23,777 bases of DNA from the NCBI RefSeq assembly GCF_000717655.1, contig NZ_JNZY01000062.1:1-23777 (forward strand). Reading direction: 5' to 3'. A model generated the notes under the pieces. It worked only from the letters and a program-made list of their open reading frames with translations. It did no database searches and had not been told where the DNA came from. Position 1 is the stretch's first letter. Each line of letters begins with the position of its first letter. This DNA is from Streptomyces katrae (lineage in GTDB: Bacteria; Actinomycetota; Actinomycetes; Streptomycetales; Streptomycetaceae). This document shows, one piece after another, positions 6,483 through 14,431 of the stretch. A program made the position numbers and the translations under genes.

Positions 6483-8185
6483 CGGACCACCGCCGCCTCT
6501 CCGGCCCGGCCGTCGACCCGCACCCAGGCGCCGTCGGGTATCACCGCCGTGGCATCCGTGCAGCCGACGACGCCGGGGATGGCGAACTCCCGGGCGACGA
6601 TGGCGGCGTGGGAGAGCGCCCCGCCGCGATCGGTGACGATCGCACCGAGCAGTGGCAGGACGATGTTGAAGGCCGTGGTGGTCGCGTCGGTGACCAGGAC
6701 GTCGCCTGGCTGGATGCGGTCGAACTCGGGCACGCCGCTGATCACCCGCGCCGTGCCCTCGTACACGCCCGGGCTCGCGCCGAGCCCGTGCACGGTCCGT
6801 CCCTCGGTCCGGGCTGCCGGGTTGGTGAACATGGCAAGGACGATGGCCCCGAGGGCGCGTTCCAGGCGTGCCGCGGCGGGCGGCAGCCAATCGGGCGGCA
6901 GCGGGTCGCCCGGCGGTGGACCCAGCATCGGCGGCGCGTCCGCGTACCGGGCGTGGTCGCGGTAGTGCGCCCGGGCGGCGAGTTCTGCGGCGTCGGGCCC
7001 GGAGCCCGTACGGACCAGGGCGCGCAGCTCGGCGTAGTCCGCCTCGGCCAGGTGGGCGGGTGCGTAAATCCGCGCCTGCTCGGTGAGCCGTCGGCCGGCC
7101 GCCAGGATGGCGCGCCGGGTGAGGCCGATGGCCGGCAGGTCCGCGCACGACCCGCGCTCGTCGCGCAGCCGGGAGACCAACCGCGCTTCGGCGAGCAGCT
7201 CGTCGAAGCGGGAGCGGTGGCGCGCGGGTACGGCGTCGCGAAGGTCGGCCGCCGCGTCCGCGCGCGGGTCGGCGGGGGCGTCCGCCTGGGGCCTCGTCGA
7301 GGAGGAGACCGCCGAGCGAATGGCCGCGAGCACGACGGCGGGCAGCTCCGCCACGCAGGGATCGCCCACGTCCTCACCATTGACGGGGCGCCAGCCCGCC
7401 GTCTCCAGGTACTCGGCGAGGGCGGTACTCGTACGTCCCGCGACGGCCCCCAGCGCCGCCAGCAGCTCCTGGGGCCGCCCCGGGGAGGCGAGCAGCTCGC
7501 TCGCCCGGGGGTCCGCTGCTACGGCGGCGGCCAGCTCGGCCAGTTCCTCCCGGTCCGCCAGCGGGTCGGGGCTCGATCCGGCCAGCGGGGCGAGGATCTC
7601 GCCGGTGGTGCGCCCGGTCCACTCCTGACAGTGTGCGAGCAGATCGCCCATCGGCAGCAGTGCCGGCATGTTGAACAGGTGGTGCAGGTAGCCGGCTCGG
7701 CGCTGGTGCTCCCGGCACCGGTCGAGGTACGCGAGCAGACTGCCGGTATCGAGGAGACCGGGCTCGACCTGCTGTAGTTCGCGCCGCTCGCGCTGTAGCC
7801 CGGGTCTGACCTCTTCGTCCCAGCGGCGCAGGTCCTCGCGCCACAACTTGCGCTCGAAGACGGTCGCGCTGGTCGCGAGCCTGGTGCGGATCTCGGGATC
7901 ACCGGCGGCAAGACGTTCCCAGACCTCTCTCGGCGGGTGGTCCGTGGCGTCCGGCGGGGCTCCCAGCGGCTGGGGATGGTAGTAGCAGAAACCGTTGACG
8001 AAGGCCCAGTCCAGCCGTTCGAGCAGCGACCCGTACCGGCGCAGGCCCTCGCCGAAGCCGCGGTGCAGCTCCTCGATGAAGATCGCGGCGTGGAACCGGG
8101 TCACCGGGCGGGTGAAGTGGGTGGGGTCCAGGAACCAGGTACCCGGCCCCGGTGGAGCGAAAGTGCGTTCCGTGGCGATGCTCAT
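6479..8185 (-). CDS. PEP-utilizing (phosphohistidine) subunit of a split dikinase
   Basis: 568 aa from ATG at 8185, with a strong ribosome binding site (GGAGGAG) just upstream. Residues about 464-568 are the swivelling phosphohistidine domain: LGASPGVYEGTARVI, GDVLVTDATTTAFNIVLPLL, and the signature GGALSHAAIVAREFAIPGVVG with catalytic His about 526. The first 460 residues are mostly helical and begin with PGPGTWFLDPTHFTRPVTRF. This resembles the substrate-binding middle region of rifampin-phosphotransferase-like proteins more than the TIM barrel of true PEP synthase; this is recalled similarity. No ATP-binding domain is present; it is encoded by the next gene. The same division of labour is known in phenylphosphate synthase (His-bearing subunit about 70 kDa, ATP-binding subunit about 40 kDa). 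The gene follows a TetR gene in one operon. Confidence 0.85.
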   Translation of the reverse strand: MSIATERTFAPPGPGTWFLDPTHFTRPVTRFHAAIFIEELHRGFGEGLRRYGSLLERLDWAFVNGFCYYHPQPLGAPPDATDHPPREVWERLAAGDPEIRTRLATSATVFERKLWREDLRRWDEEVRPGLQRERRELQQVEPGLLDTGSLLAYLDRCREHQRRAGYLHHLFNMPALLPMGDLLAHCQEWTGRTTGEILAPLAGSSPDPLADREELAELAAAVAADPRASELLASPGRPQELLAALGAVAGRTSTALAEYLETAGWRPVNGEDVGDPCVAELPAVVLAAIRSAVSSSTRPQADAPADPRADAAADLRDAVPARHRSRFDELLAEARLVSRLRDERGSCADLPAIGLTRRAILAAGRRLTEQARIYAPAHLAEADYAELRALVRTGSGPDAAELAARAHYRDHARYADAPPMLGPPPGDPLPPDWLPPAAARLERALGAIVLAMFTNPAARTEGRTVHGLGASPGVYEGTARVISGVPEFDRIQPGDVLVTDATTTAFNIVLPLLGAIVTDRGGALSHAAIVAREFAIPGVVGCTDATAVIPDGAWVRVDGRAGEAAVVR

Positions 8186-8203
8186 GGCTCTCCTCCTCGC
8201 CGG

Positions 8204-8827
8204 TCATCCGCCCGGGTCGCGTAGCGGGCCGTCCGGGTCCCGCCGCAGCTCGTCTGTGAGCACCCGCACCGCCCAGGCGGCGGCCTTGCCGGACTCCGCC
8301 CCGTCGAGCCCCGCCTGCAGCCGCATGGCCTGCCAGGCCGGGGCGCTCACCAGCAGGTACAGCACGGCGACCGCGCGGCGGCGGGCTACCGGGTCGGCCT
8401 CCGCCGTGAGCTCGGCCAGCGCCGCCTCCACCGAGTGGAACCGGTGCCTGCGGCCCTGCTCCCGCAGCGGCCTGGCTGCCTTGGAGTTCAGCATGGCGAG
8501 GATCAGCGGCGCATGCTCGTCGTACGAGCGGTAGAGCTCCGGCGCCACGCGGCGCAGCCCGTCCAAGGTGTCCGGGTAGGACTGCATGAGCACGTGCAGA
8601 TTCTCCTGGGCCCACCCGCTCCAGGCGGCGAAGAGCGCCTCCCTGGTCGGGAAGTGCCGGTAGACGGTGCGGACGGCGACGCCTGCACGCTCCGCCACGA
8701 GCGGGATGGTCAGCTCTTGGACGCTTTCGTCGGCGATGGCCTCGGTGAGCGCGGCGAGGATCAGCTGCCGGGTCTGCTCAAGCTGCCCGGCACGCAGCGG
8801 ACTCTCGTACGCGCGCTTCTCTTTCAT
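8204..8827 (-). CDS. TetR/AcrR family transcriptional regulator
   Basis: 207 aa from ATG at 8827. The frame is open to 8878, but the upstream residues (MYLFLAVCCELEY) do not fit the family, so I chose ATG at MKEKRAYESPLRAG. Residues about 15-65 form the helix-turn-helix: TRQLILAALTEAI, then IPLVAERAGVAVRTVYRHFPTREALFAAW, a clear TetR signature. The C-terminal ligand domain is helical and Ala/Arg-rich. It lies 18 bases upstream of the split dikinase genes on the same strand, so it probably controls its own operon, with the dikinase substrate or product as a plausible ligand (inference). A possible promoter (TTGGCA, 18 bases, TATCGT) sits directly before the start. Confidence 0.88.
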   Translation of the reverse strand: MKEKRAYESPLRAGQLEQTRQLILAALTEAIADESVQELTIPLVAERAGVAVRTVYRHFPTREALFAAWSGWAQENLHVLMQSYPDTLDGLRRVAPELYRSYDEHAPLILAMLNSKAARPLREQGRRHRFHSVEAALAELTAEADPVARRRAVAVLYLLVSAPAWQAMRLQAGLDGAESGKAAAWAVRVLTDELRRDPDGPLRDPGG

Positions 8828-8882
8828 GGCACGTTGACGATACTCCAATTCACAGCAAACTGCCAAGAAAAGGTACAAATCT

Positions 8883-8897
8883 TCCCTCTAGGAGGGA
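8883..8897. promoter_or_regulatory. Perfect inverted repeat, candidate TetR operator
   Basis: TCCCTC (8883-8888) and GAGGGA (8892-8897) are exact reverse complements separated by TAG. The site lies about 55 bases upstream of the TetR start and just before a small plus-strand gene, where a divergent operator would be expected. The right arm overlaps a Shine-Dalgarno-like AGGAGG that is too far from ATG 8913 to serve it well. Confidence 0.35.
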
Positions 8898-8912
8898 TGG
8901 GAGCCGAGAGAC

Positions 8913-9113
8913 ATGTCGGTCGGAGATCCGGTTCTCACCGTCCCGCACGCCGCCGATCCGGACCGGGTCAGGGCCTTCCACCACCACCGCCTGGGCCTCG
9001 CGTCGGGCTCAGGAGATCAGCTGGTCCTGACCCGCCGGACGGTCCCGAGCGATGTGCGCGGGGGCCGGACTGCCAACCTGGAACTCAGAGACCATGTGCG
9101 GGGCAACCCTTAG
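8913..9113 (+). pseudogene. Short ORF, possible VOC/glyoxalase-family fragment
   Basis: 66 aa from ATG at 8913, ending ten bases before the DinB gene. The run HAADPDRVRAFHHHRLGLASGSGDQLVL has the look of the first strand-helix-strand of a vicinal oxygen chelate domain (DPDRxxAFYxxxLGL), but FHHH replaces the usual FY. The rest (RRTVPSDVRGGRTANLELRD) is not typical. Full VOC proteins are about 120 aa, so this is at most half a domain. It could be a decayed gene or a small real one. The ribosome binding site is poor. Confidence 0.3.
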
Positions 9114-9122
9114 AGTGGGTGC
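9111..9122 (+). promoter_or_regulatory. Possible -10 element for leaderless DinB-family mRNA
   Basis: TAGAGT (9111-9116) fits the TANNNT -10 pattern. Its last T is seven bases from the GTG at 9123, the distance expected if transcription starts at the start codon. No Shine-Dalgarno sequence precedes the gene. No convincing -35 element was found. Confidence 0.35.
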
Positions 9123-9638
9123 GTGAGTGACGACTGCGGGGAATGCGGGTTCACCTACGACCTCGATCTGGCGCCGTCGGTCGCCTCGCTGGCCCGGGAG
9201 CACGCGGCGCGGTTCGCGGACTTTCTGCGGGGGCCGGAGGCGCTGGCGCGGCGCCCGGCCCCTGGTGTCTGGTCGCCGCTCGAGTACGCCTGCCACGTGC
9301 GGGACGTCCTGCTCGTCCAGCGTGAACGGGTGCTGGCCGCCCGGCGCATCAACACGCCGGTAGCCGAGCCCATGGGCCGGGACGAGCGGGTCGAACACGA
9401 GGGGTACGCCTTCCAGGACCCGGCCGACGTCGCCCGGCAACTCACGGACGCGGCGGCGCTGTTCGCGAACGTCCTGGACCGCCTGCCGCCCACGCACTGG
9501 GAGCGCACCCTTGTGTACAGCTACCCGGAGCCCGCCGAGCGGACCTTGCGCTGGGTCGCCGTGCACACGCTGCACGAGCTGCGCCACCACCTGCTCGACG
9601 CCCACCGCCAGGCGACGGGGCCGGCCGCCGGAGCCTGA
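9123..9638 (+). CDS. DinB / maleylpyruvate-isomerase-like four-helix protein
   Basis: 171 aa from GTG at 9123. It has the four-helix layout of DinB-superfamily proteins with the usual three metal-binding histidine sites: His58 in EYACHVRDVLLVQRERV, and the C-terminal HTLHELRHHLLD (His148, 151, 155, 156). PGVWSPLEYACHVRD is a family hallmark. The N-terminus carries a CGECGFTYDLD segment seen in this actinobacterial subgroup. Members are metal-dependent and often suspected to be thiol (mycothiol)-dependent transferases, but this subgroup has no assigned reaction that I know of. It is probably transcribed alone. Confidence 0.85.
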   Translation: MSDDCGECGFTYDLDLAPSVASLAREHAARFADFLRGPEALARRPAPGVWSPLEYACHVRDVLLVQRERVLAARRINTPVAEPMGRDERVEHEGYAFQDPADVARQLTDAAALFANVLDRLPPTHWERTLVYSYPEPAERTLRWVAVHTLHELRHHLLDAHRQATGPAAGA

Positions 9639-10339
9639 CTGCCTCCCGCTGGACCCCCGCAGCCCAAAGGCCGCCGCCGGACAGGCTGGGGGGGGCGTCG
9701 GCGTGCGGGGTACGCGGTGCGGCGGGGAAGCGGACGGTGCCATCCAGGCCAAGGACTCGCCGGCGGGCACACCGTTGCATACCGGGCCCCCGGCTTCCGG
9801 CCCGGCCCGTCCACTTCCGGCTCCTGCGATCACCGCCCAGAGGCGACCCGCGTTGACGGACCAGGCAATCCCCCAGGCAGGTGCCGTCGCGGTGCGCCGC
9901 ACCGGGTGGACCGCAGCACGAGGGGGGCGCTGTGCTCGATCAGGTAAGAGGTCGTGACGAACAGGAGCTCCCGTGGCCGGCAGCGACCTCATGACGGCGC
10001 GCCGTGTCTCCCGGCGGCTCCTGCTCGCTGCCTTGCCCACTGCCCTCCGTGGCGCCGGGTCCCGCGCCTGCGCTGCCGCGCCGGGTCGTGGATCAGCCTC
10101 CCCACCACCCCGGGCCGCGCACGGCAGGCGCACCGTGGGGTAAACCGGGACGGGGGGCCGCGCGAAGAGGCCACCAGAGCGGTGGATCGTACCTGCCCGC
10201 AGTGATCAGCGCTCAGAACTCCCACGGCATCTGGGCGGTCTATCTGCTTGCCGTGGCCCGTCAATGACGGTGCAGCTGTTCACGCCCGGCCGCGGTGTGT
10301 CCCTCGCCCGCGACAGACCCCGAGCTGTTGAATCAAGGC
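9639..10339. other. 700-base gap with weak coding traces only
   Basis: No complete gene is convincing. One short frame (9973-10143) has a ribosome binding site and a signal-peptide-like start and is listed separately. Another run at 10190-10267 (AVISAQNSHGIWAVYLLAVARQ, then stop) reads like the end of a membrane protein but has no upstream part in frame. The region is probably a mixture of promoter DNA for the decarboxylase and remnants. Confidence 0.35.
9973..10143 (+). pseudogene. Short ORF with signal-peptide-like N-terminus
   Basis: 56 codons from GTG at 9973, with AGGAG at 9963-9967 giving good spacing. The N-terminus (MTARRVSRRLLLAALPTAL from the internal Met) looks like an arginine-rich export signal. 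After it the frame degenerates into Pro/Ala/Arg-rich sequence and stops at 10141. It may be the start of an exported protein cut by a frameshift. Confidence 0.25.
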
Positions 10340-11704
10340 ATGACCAAGCGCGATGATTCGGCTCTTTTCGGTAACCGGTTTTTGACGGTGCCCGCTCCCT
10401 CGGAGACTTTCCCCGAGGAAGGCATGGCTGCGACGGACGCGATGAGGCTCGTGGATGTGGATCTCGCCATGGAGGGCGACCCGCAGCGCAACCTCGCCAC
10501 GTTCGTCACCACGTGGATGGAGCCGGAGGCGCAGCGGCTGATCGCCGAGAACCTCCACCGCAATTTCATCGACCACGCGGAGTACCCGATCTCCGCCGAG
10601 ATCGAGCAGCGCTGCGTGCGCATGCTCGCCGACCTCTTCCATGCCCCGGGCAGGACGACCGGATGCCGGACCCAGGGCTCGTCCGAGGCGATCATGCTCG
10701 GCGCTCTGTCGTTGAAGTGGAAGTGGCGCGAGCGCCGCCAGGCAGCCGGCCTGTCGACCGACCGGCCCAACCTGGTCTTCGGGGGCGACGTCCACGTCGT
10801 GTGGGAGAAGTTCTGCCGCTACTTCGACGTCGAGCCGCGGATTGTGCCGCTTTCCGAGGGCAAGTACACGATCGGTCCGGAGGACGTGGAGCCTCACCTC
10901 GACGAGAACACGATCGGCGTCGTCGCCGTCCTCGGCACCACCTTCACCGGCCACATGGACGATGTCGTCGGGATCGACAAGCTCCTGCGGGACGTCCGCA
11001 AGAAGCGGGACCTCGACATTCCGATCCATGTCGACGGCGCCAGCGGCGCATTCGTGTGGCCCTTCCTCTACCCGGACTCGAAGTGGGACTTCCGGCTCGA
11101 GCAGGTCCGTTCGATCAACGTCTCGGGACACAAGTACGGACTGGTCTACCCCGGCATCGGATGGCTGGTCTTCCGCGAGGAGGCCGACCTCGCCAAGGAC
11201 CTCGTCTTCTACGAGAACTACCTGGGCAAGACCGACGCGACGTTCACCCTGAACTTCTCCACCGGTGCGTCGATGGTGCTCGCGCAGTACTACAACTTTG
11301 TGCGGCTCGGTCGCCAGGGCTACACCTACATCATGAAAATCATGCAGGAGAATGCCCACGCGCTGGCGGACAACCTGCAGAGCAGCGGCCGCTTCGAAGT
11401 CATCGGGAGAGACCTCGAGCAGCTGCCGCTGGTCGCTTTCCGTCTCGCCGGCAAGCACGACTACGACGAGTCCGACATCGCCTGGCAGCTCTCGGCCGAG
11501 CGGGGCTGGATGGTGCCCGCCTACACCCTCCCGCCCAACGCCGAGAACGTGAAGATCCTGCGGGCCCTGGTCAAGGAGACCCTGAGCCGCGAGCAGATCG
11601 ACCGCCTGACCCAGGACATCGCCGACGCCTGCCGCACGCTGGACGACAAGGGTGCGGCCCACGTGATCGAGCGGGCCCAAGTCAAGCGCGGCACCGGCTA
11701 CTGA
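10340..11704 (+). CDS. gadB: Glutamate decarboxylase
   Basis: 454 aa from ATG at 10340. The enzyme is PLP-dependent and converts glutamate to GABA and CO2, consuming a proton in the cytoplasm. The sequence follows glutamate decarboxylases throughout: the acidic entry (ETFPEEGM), NLATFVTTWMEPEA, NFIDHAEYPISAEIEQRCV, the GCRTQGSSEAIMLG loop, and HVDGASGAFVWPF, in which the Asp contacts the PLP pyridine nitrogen. SGHKYGLVYPGIGW carries the Schiff-base Lys265. The end (NAENVKILRALVKETLSR) is also family-typical, so the gene looks complete. The usual GABA/glutamate antiporter is not beside it. A ClC chloride channel remnant lies convergently downstream; ClC proteins support decarboxylase-based acid resistance in E. 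coli. The ribosome binding site is weak (AAGG close to ATG). Confidence 0.96.
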   Translation: MTKRDDSALFGNRFLTVPAPSETFPEEGMAATDAMRLVDVDLAMEGDPQRNLATFVTTWMEPEAQRLIAENLHRNFIDHAEYPISAEIEQRCVRMLADLFHAPGRTTGCRTQGSSEAIMLGALSLKWKWRERRQAAGLSTDRPNLVFGGDVHVVWEKFCRYFDVEPRIVPLSEGKYTIGPEDVEPHLDENTIGVVAVLGTTFTGHMDDVVGIDKLLRDVRKKRDLDIPIHVDGASGAFVWPFLYPDSKWDFRLEQVRSINVSGHKYGLVYPGIGWLVFREEADLAKDLVFYENYLGKTDATFTLNFSTGASMVLAQYYNFVRLGRQGYTYIMKIMQENAHALADNLQSSGRFEVIGRDLEQLPLVAFRLAGKHDYDESDIAWQLSAERGWMVPAYTLPPNAENVKILRALVKETLSREQIDRLTQDIADACRTLDDKGAAHVIERAQVKRGTGY

Positions 11705-11924
11705 CGCACTGTCCGGCAGCACAGGTCCACGCCGGCCCAGCGCGCCTGCTTGCCCGGGGTGAGGGCGGCGGCAGCCTGGCGTCGGTTTCGCAGGACGGAC
11801 GGCGGCGCCCGTCAGCGCCCTGCGGGCAGCGGCGGCAGTGACACGCCAGGAGTGGGCGGTGACCGCTTCCGGTATCCCCGGAACGGGCCCATCGAGTGGA
11901 TGGGGCGCCCGCCCCGGAGGTCGG

Positions 11925-12516
11925 TCATGCCGGCGCGGACTCTTTGGGTGCGCCGGCGTGGGACCCGCCGGCGGGAGCGGGGCTGAGCCGGAGCGTCACG
12001 ACATAGGCGACCACGACCGCGACGACCACCAGCGGCATGACGGCCAGGCCCTGCGCCCCCAGCAACAGGGTTGGCCAGGAGTACCGAGGTCAGCGGCAGC
12101 CTGAGCATGGCGACCGACATGGCGCCGATACCCATCGCGAACGCGGAGGTCAGCTGCAGCCCCGGAAGGTGCGAAAGAGCGATCCCGCCCGCCGCCCCCA
12201 CAAACATCGCCGGGAAGATCGGGCCCCCTCGAAACGCGCTCAGCGAGGCGCAGTAGGCCAGCGCCCTGCAGGCGAGGAGCAACAGCAAGGTGGCGACCGC
12301 GTAGCCGGCGCTGTTGGCGAGCAGCGGTCCCAGAGCGGACTGCCCCGAGTACAACACCTCGGTCGCGGCCTTCCCGGAGCCTGCGGCGTAGGCGATGGCG
12401 AGCCCTGCGACCGCCAGGCCCATCAGCACGGTGGCGGGGACCAGGTGCCGCTCGACCCGCGCCTGCAGCAGCAGGGACAGCCGCCGGATGCCCGTACTGT
12501 CAAGCGACCAGCTCAT
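11925..12516 (-). pseudogene. ClC chloride channel/antiporter, N-terminally truncated and frameshifted
   Basis: From ATG at 12516 the frame gives a membrane protein with the third ClC signature, RGGPIFPAMFVGAAGG (GxFxP type), and following helices (SAFAMGIGAMSVAMLRLPLTSVLLA). Near 12071 the coding sense shifts by one base. The restored reading is TLLLGAQGLAVMPLVVVAVVVAYVV with a stop at 11925, whereas the unshifted frame runs into Arg-rich nonsense. One extra base (CCAACCC where CCACCC would restore the frame) explains this. The N-terminal half, including the GSGIP and GKEGP motifs of ClC proteins, is missing: the start overlaps the end of the GAP-family gene by 17 bases. It is therefore doubly broken. 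Confidence 0.8.
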
Positions 12517-13156
12517 AGATGCCCCGAGCTGTCAGCCACAGCCCGACGAGCAGGGAGAGCGTGACCATCAGCTGGTCCTGGTGCTGCTCGAGCCAGGTCC
12601 GCAGGGCGTTCAACTTGGCGTCCGCGGCCGCCGGTGCACGAACCGTGTACAACTCCATGACGATGAGGCCGAACGTGGCCAGCAGGCAGTAGCCGGTCAG
12701 TGCGAGCCAGTCGGTGAGTGAGGAGACGTCCGAGGCGACGACCGTCGCGGCGCCGGCACCGACCAGCGCCCAAGGCTGCAGCAGCCAGGCCAGCCCGGCG
12801 GCCGTGGCCAGTGAGGCGCCGTCCACCCGGGCTGTCCAGTGCGGCGGGCCGTGCGGGCGGGGCGGCCGGCGGTGCCGGTACGCGCCGTACAGCAGCAGTC
12901 CCAGGCCGATGGCGAGTTTCGCACACGCCACGGCGGTCGACGGCGTGCTGTGGCGGGCCGGGGGCTCACCCCCGGTCAGCAGCAGCACGCACGCGATCAC
13001 CACAACCAGGTTGGCGAGCCACGACAACAGGAACGCCAGGCCCTTGCGGACGCCACGCCGTGAGGAGAGCAGCAGGATGAAGGCGCTGTTGTGCAGAGGT
13101 CCCAGGGTGATGGCCGTACCGATCACGACCAGGTCGAGGACCATCAGCGTAGCCAC
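12500..13156 (-). CDS. GAP family (Sap/SfLAP-like) integral membrane protein
   Basis: 218 aa from GTG at 13156 (ATG at 13144 is possible). About six hydrophobic segments are visible: MVLDLVVIGTAITLGPLHN, AFLLSWLANLVVVIACVLLL, VACAKLAIGLGLLLYGAY, a central Ala/Leu-rich pair, LTGYCLLATFGLIVMELY and VTLSLLVGLWLTARGIYEL. The N-terminal P-L-x-x-x-A-F segment, the RRGVRKGLAFLLSWL loop and a charged loop (RHRRPPRPHG) are typical of the actinobacterial family named after the mycobacterial sulfolipid-addressing protein. The function is probably transport of an unknown, possibly lipid, substrate. It runs into the broken ClC gene; the 17-base overlap looks accidental. Confidence 0.8.
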   Translation of the reverse strand: MATLMVLDLVVIGTAITLGPLHNSAFILLLSSRRGVRKGLAFLLSWLANLVVVIACVLLLTGGEPPARHSTPSTAVACAKLAIGLGLLLYGAYRHRRPPRPHGPPHWTARVDGASLATAAGLAWLLQPWALVGAGAATVVASDVSSLTDWLALTGYCLLATFGLIVMELYTVRAPAAADAKLNALRTWLEQHQDQLMVTLSLLVGLWLTARGIYELVA

Positions 13157-13316
13157 TCCCGCAGGTCAGGGCCGCCTGCCGCTTTGCGCGGGAGAGCGGC
13201 TGAAAATAGGGTCGGCGCTGCTACGGCACCGCATCCCGACTCTGAGCGCGGCGACCCGGCCGGTCAAGGAGCCACGCGCATGTCCACGGACGACGCTCGC
13301 CGGGCGTGGTGGCGCG

Positions 13317-13496
13317 GTGCACATACCCCCCGGGCGCTTCGGGGGAAACGGCGGAGTTGGCAAGAACGACTCCGTCACCGTCGCCCCCGCCGCCCAGACC
13401 GCGATCGCCGGAGGGAAGCCCGGAACCGCGGGCAGGGCATGCGACTCCTCCGCAATCGACCGGATGAGCGCCAACGACGGGCACCCCGCCGAATAG
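13317..13496 (+). pseudogene. Gly-rich C-terminal fragment
   Basis: A run of high third-position GC encodes GRFGGNGGVGKNDSVTVAPA, then QTAIAGGKPGTAGRAC and DSSAIDRMSANDGHPAE before a stop at 13494-13496. GTG at 13317 could start it (59 aa), but no ribosome binding site is seen, so it may be the tail of a longer, lost gene. The GGNGG and GGKPG pattern resembles the Gly-rich minus-strand region near 17.2-17.7 kb. Function unknown. Confidence 0.35.
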
Positions 13497-13699
13497 CCCC
13501 CGCCAGGCGGTGAGGGGTTCAGCCGCCCCCGGTCCACTGAACCGCTCCCGGCTACCCGACCACAGTTCCGGCCGGACGCGACCGGCGTTGCGCGCGCTCC
13601 TGCCGGCATCGCCGGTAGGGGCGCGCGTTCCACACCGCCCGGGCGGGGCTACCCCTGCTCGTCAGCCGGCTCGCTCGGAGGCCAGGTTCGCCCTTCGGG

Positions 13700-13791
13700 G
13701 AGGTGCCGCCTACCCCAGCAGCACCTCCCCGCGGGTGATCGGCGTGGACGATTTCGCCCTGCGCCTCTGCCACCGCATCCTCCTGCCCTGA
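13700..13791 (+). mobile_element. ISL3-family transposase remnant
   Basis: The short run SPRVIGVDDFALRLCHR (13726 on) matches the start of the catalytic domain of ISL3-type transposases as I recall it (PRVLGVDDFALRRG), including the first catalytic Asp. The frame stops a few residues later at 13791 and the upstream part is scrambled. Nothing else of the element remains and no terminal repeats were found. Confidence 0.6.
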
Positions 13792-13891
13792 CGGACACCC
13801 ACCCGTCAGCACCGACTACGGGCCGGACCCGTTCCTTTTCCAGTCCTGGCTGGCCCCCTGGATCTGACCCTTTCGGATCGAACGAAGGTCC

Positions 13892-13903
13892 TACGCTGAG
13901 CGC
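13892..13903 (+). promoter_or_regulatory. Possible -10 element for a leaderless mRNA
   Basis: TACGCT (13892-13897) fits TANNNT and ends seven bases before the ATG at 13904. There is no Shine-Dalgarno sequence ahead of the gene and no clear -35 element. Confidence 0.35.
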
Positions 13904-14431
13904 ATGACGTGCTACTTCGACCCCACTTCCGTTCTGGTGGCCGACCAAAGCCTGTTCCGGGGGCGCTGGTCAGACCGGCATTGGCTCAACGTGCCCGGGC
14001 CGTTCTACGGCGGTGAGACCGACAACTGCCTCACGGGCCGGATCGTCGCCCCACGGCATGTGCTCTACGACGGCGAACGGTTCGGCGAGTTCGTCTATCG
14101 CCAACCCCGGACCGCCGCCGAGACCCTACTCGTGATCGAAGCGGTCGGCGACGATCCATGGGGCGGCTACGGATGCGACGGGGACGAGCACTGGACGGCG
14201 GAGACCGTCCGGGAGTGGTGGCGGGACCGGGGCCGAGTGCTGGAGCACCTGGCCGCCGGGCGGAGCGATTGGGAGAGCATCGACGCGTCCTACAACCAGG
14301 GCACCGCCGCCGCCGTCCGTGACTTCGAGGCATACATCGCGGACGGGCTGGAGCAGAGCCTGCGGATCTACCTCCACTGGCTGCTTGAGCGCCGCTCTCC
14401 GACTGAGAATGCCACCCTGCCCTCGCTCTGA
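13904..14431 (+). CDS. Conserved hypothetical protein, 175 aa
   Basis: ATG at 13904 opens MTCYFDPTSVLVADQSLF. The protein is rich in Trp, Tyr and acidic residues (RWSDRHWLNVPGPFYGGETD, RHVLYDGERFGEFVYRQPRT, DPWGGYGCDGDEHWTAETVREWWRD) and ends in an amphipathic helix. I recall near-identical architecture in Streptomyces proteins of unknown function that are often labelled only as hypothetical or, without good basis, ferredoxin. Cys is limited to positions near 3, 43 and 89, so no iron-sulphur motif is present. No signal peptide or membrane segment is seen. It stands alone between remnants. Confidence 0.8.
   Translation: MTCYFDPTSVLVADQSLFRGRWSDRHWLNVPGPFYGGETDNCLTGRIVAPRHVLYDGERFGEFVYRQPRTAAETLLVIEAVGDDPWGGYGCDGDEHWTAETVREWWRDRGRVLEHLAAGRSDWESIDASYNQGTAAAVRDFEAYIADGLEQSLRIYLHWLLERRSPTENATLPSL

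Noticed and set aside
5631..6965. Long plus-strand frames opposite the dikinase genes
   Set aside because: These are shadows; the minus strand carries the clear PPDK-type and phosphohistidine motifs in the same place.
10280..11722. A 480-codon minus-strand frame opposite glutamate decarboxylase
   Set aside because: It is antisense to an intact, well-recognised enzyme and has no domain features.
13590..13620. CCGGC-ATC-GCCGG as a terminator
   Set aside because: The stem is only five bases, has no T-run and lies within a remnant region without a nearby gene end that needs it.
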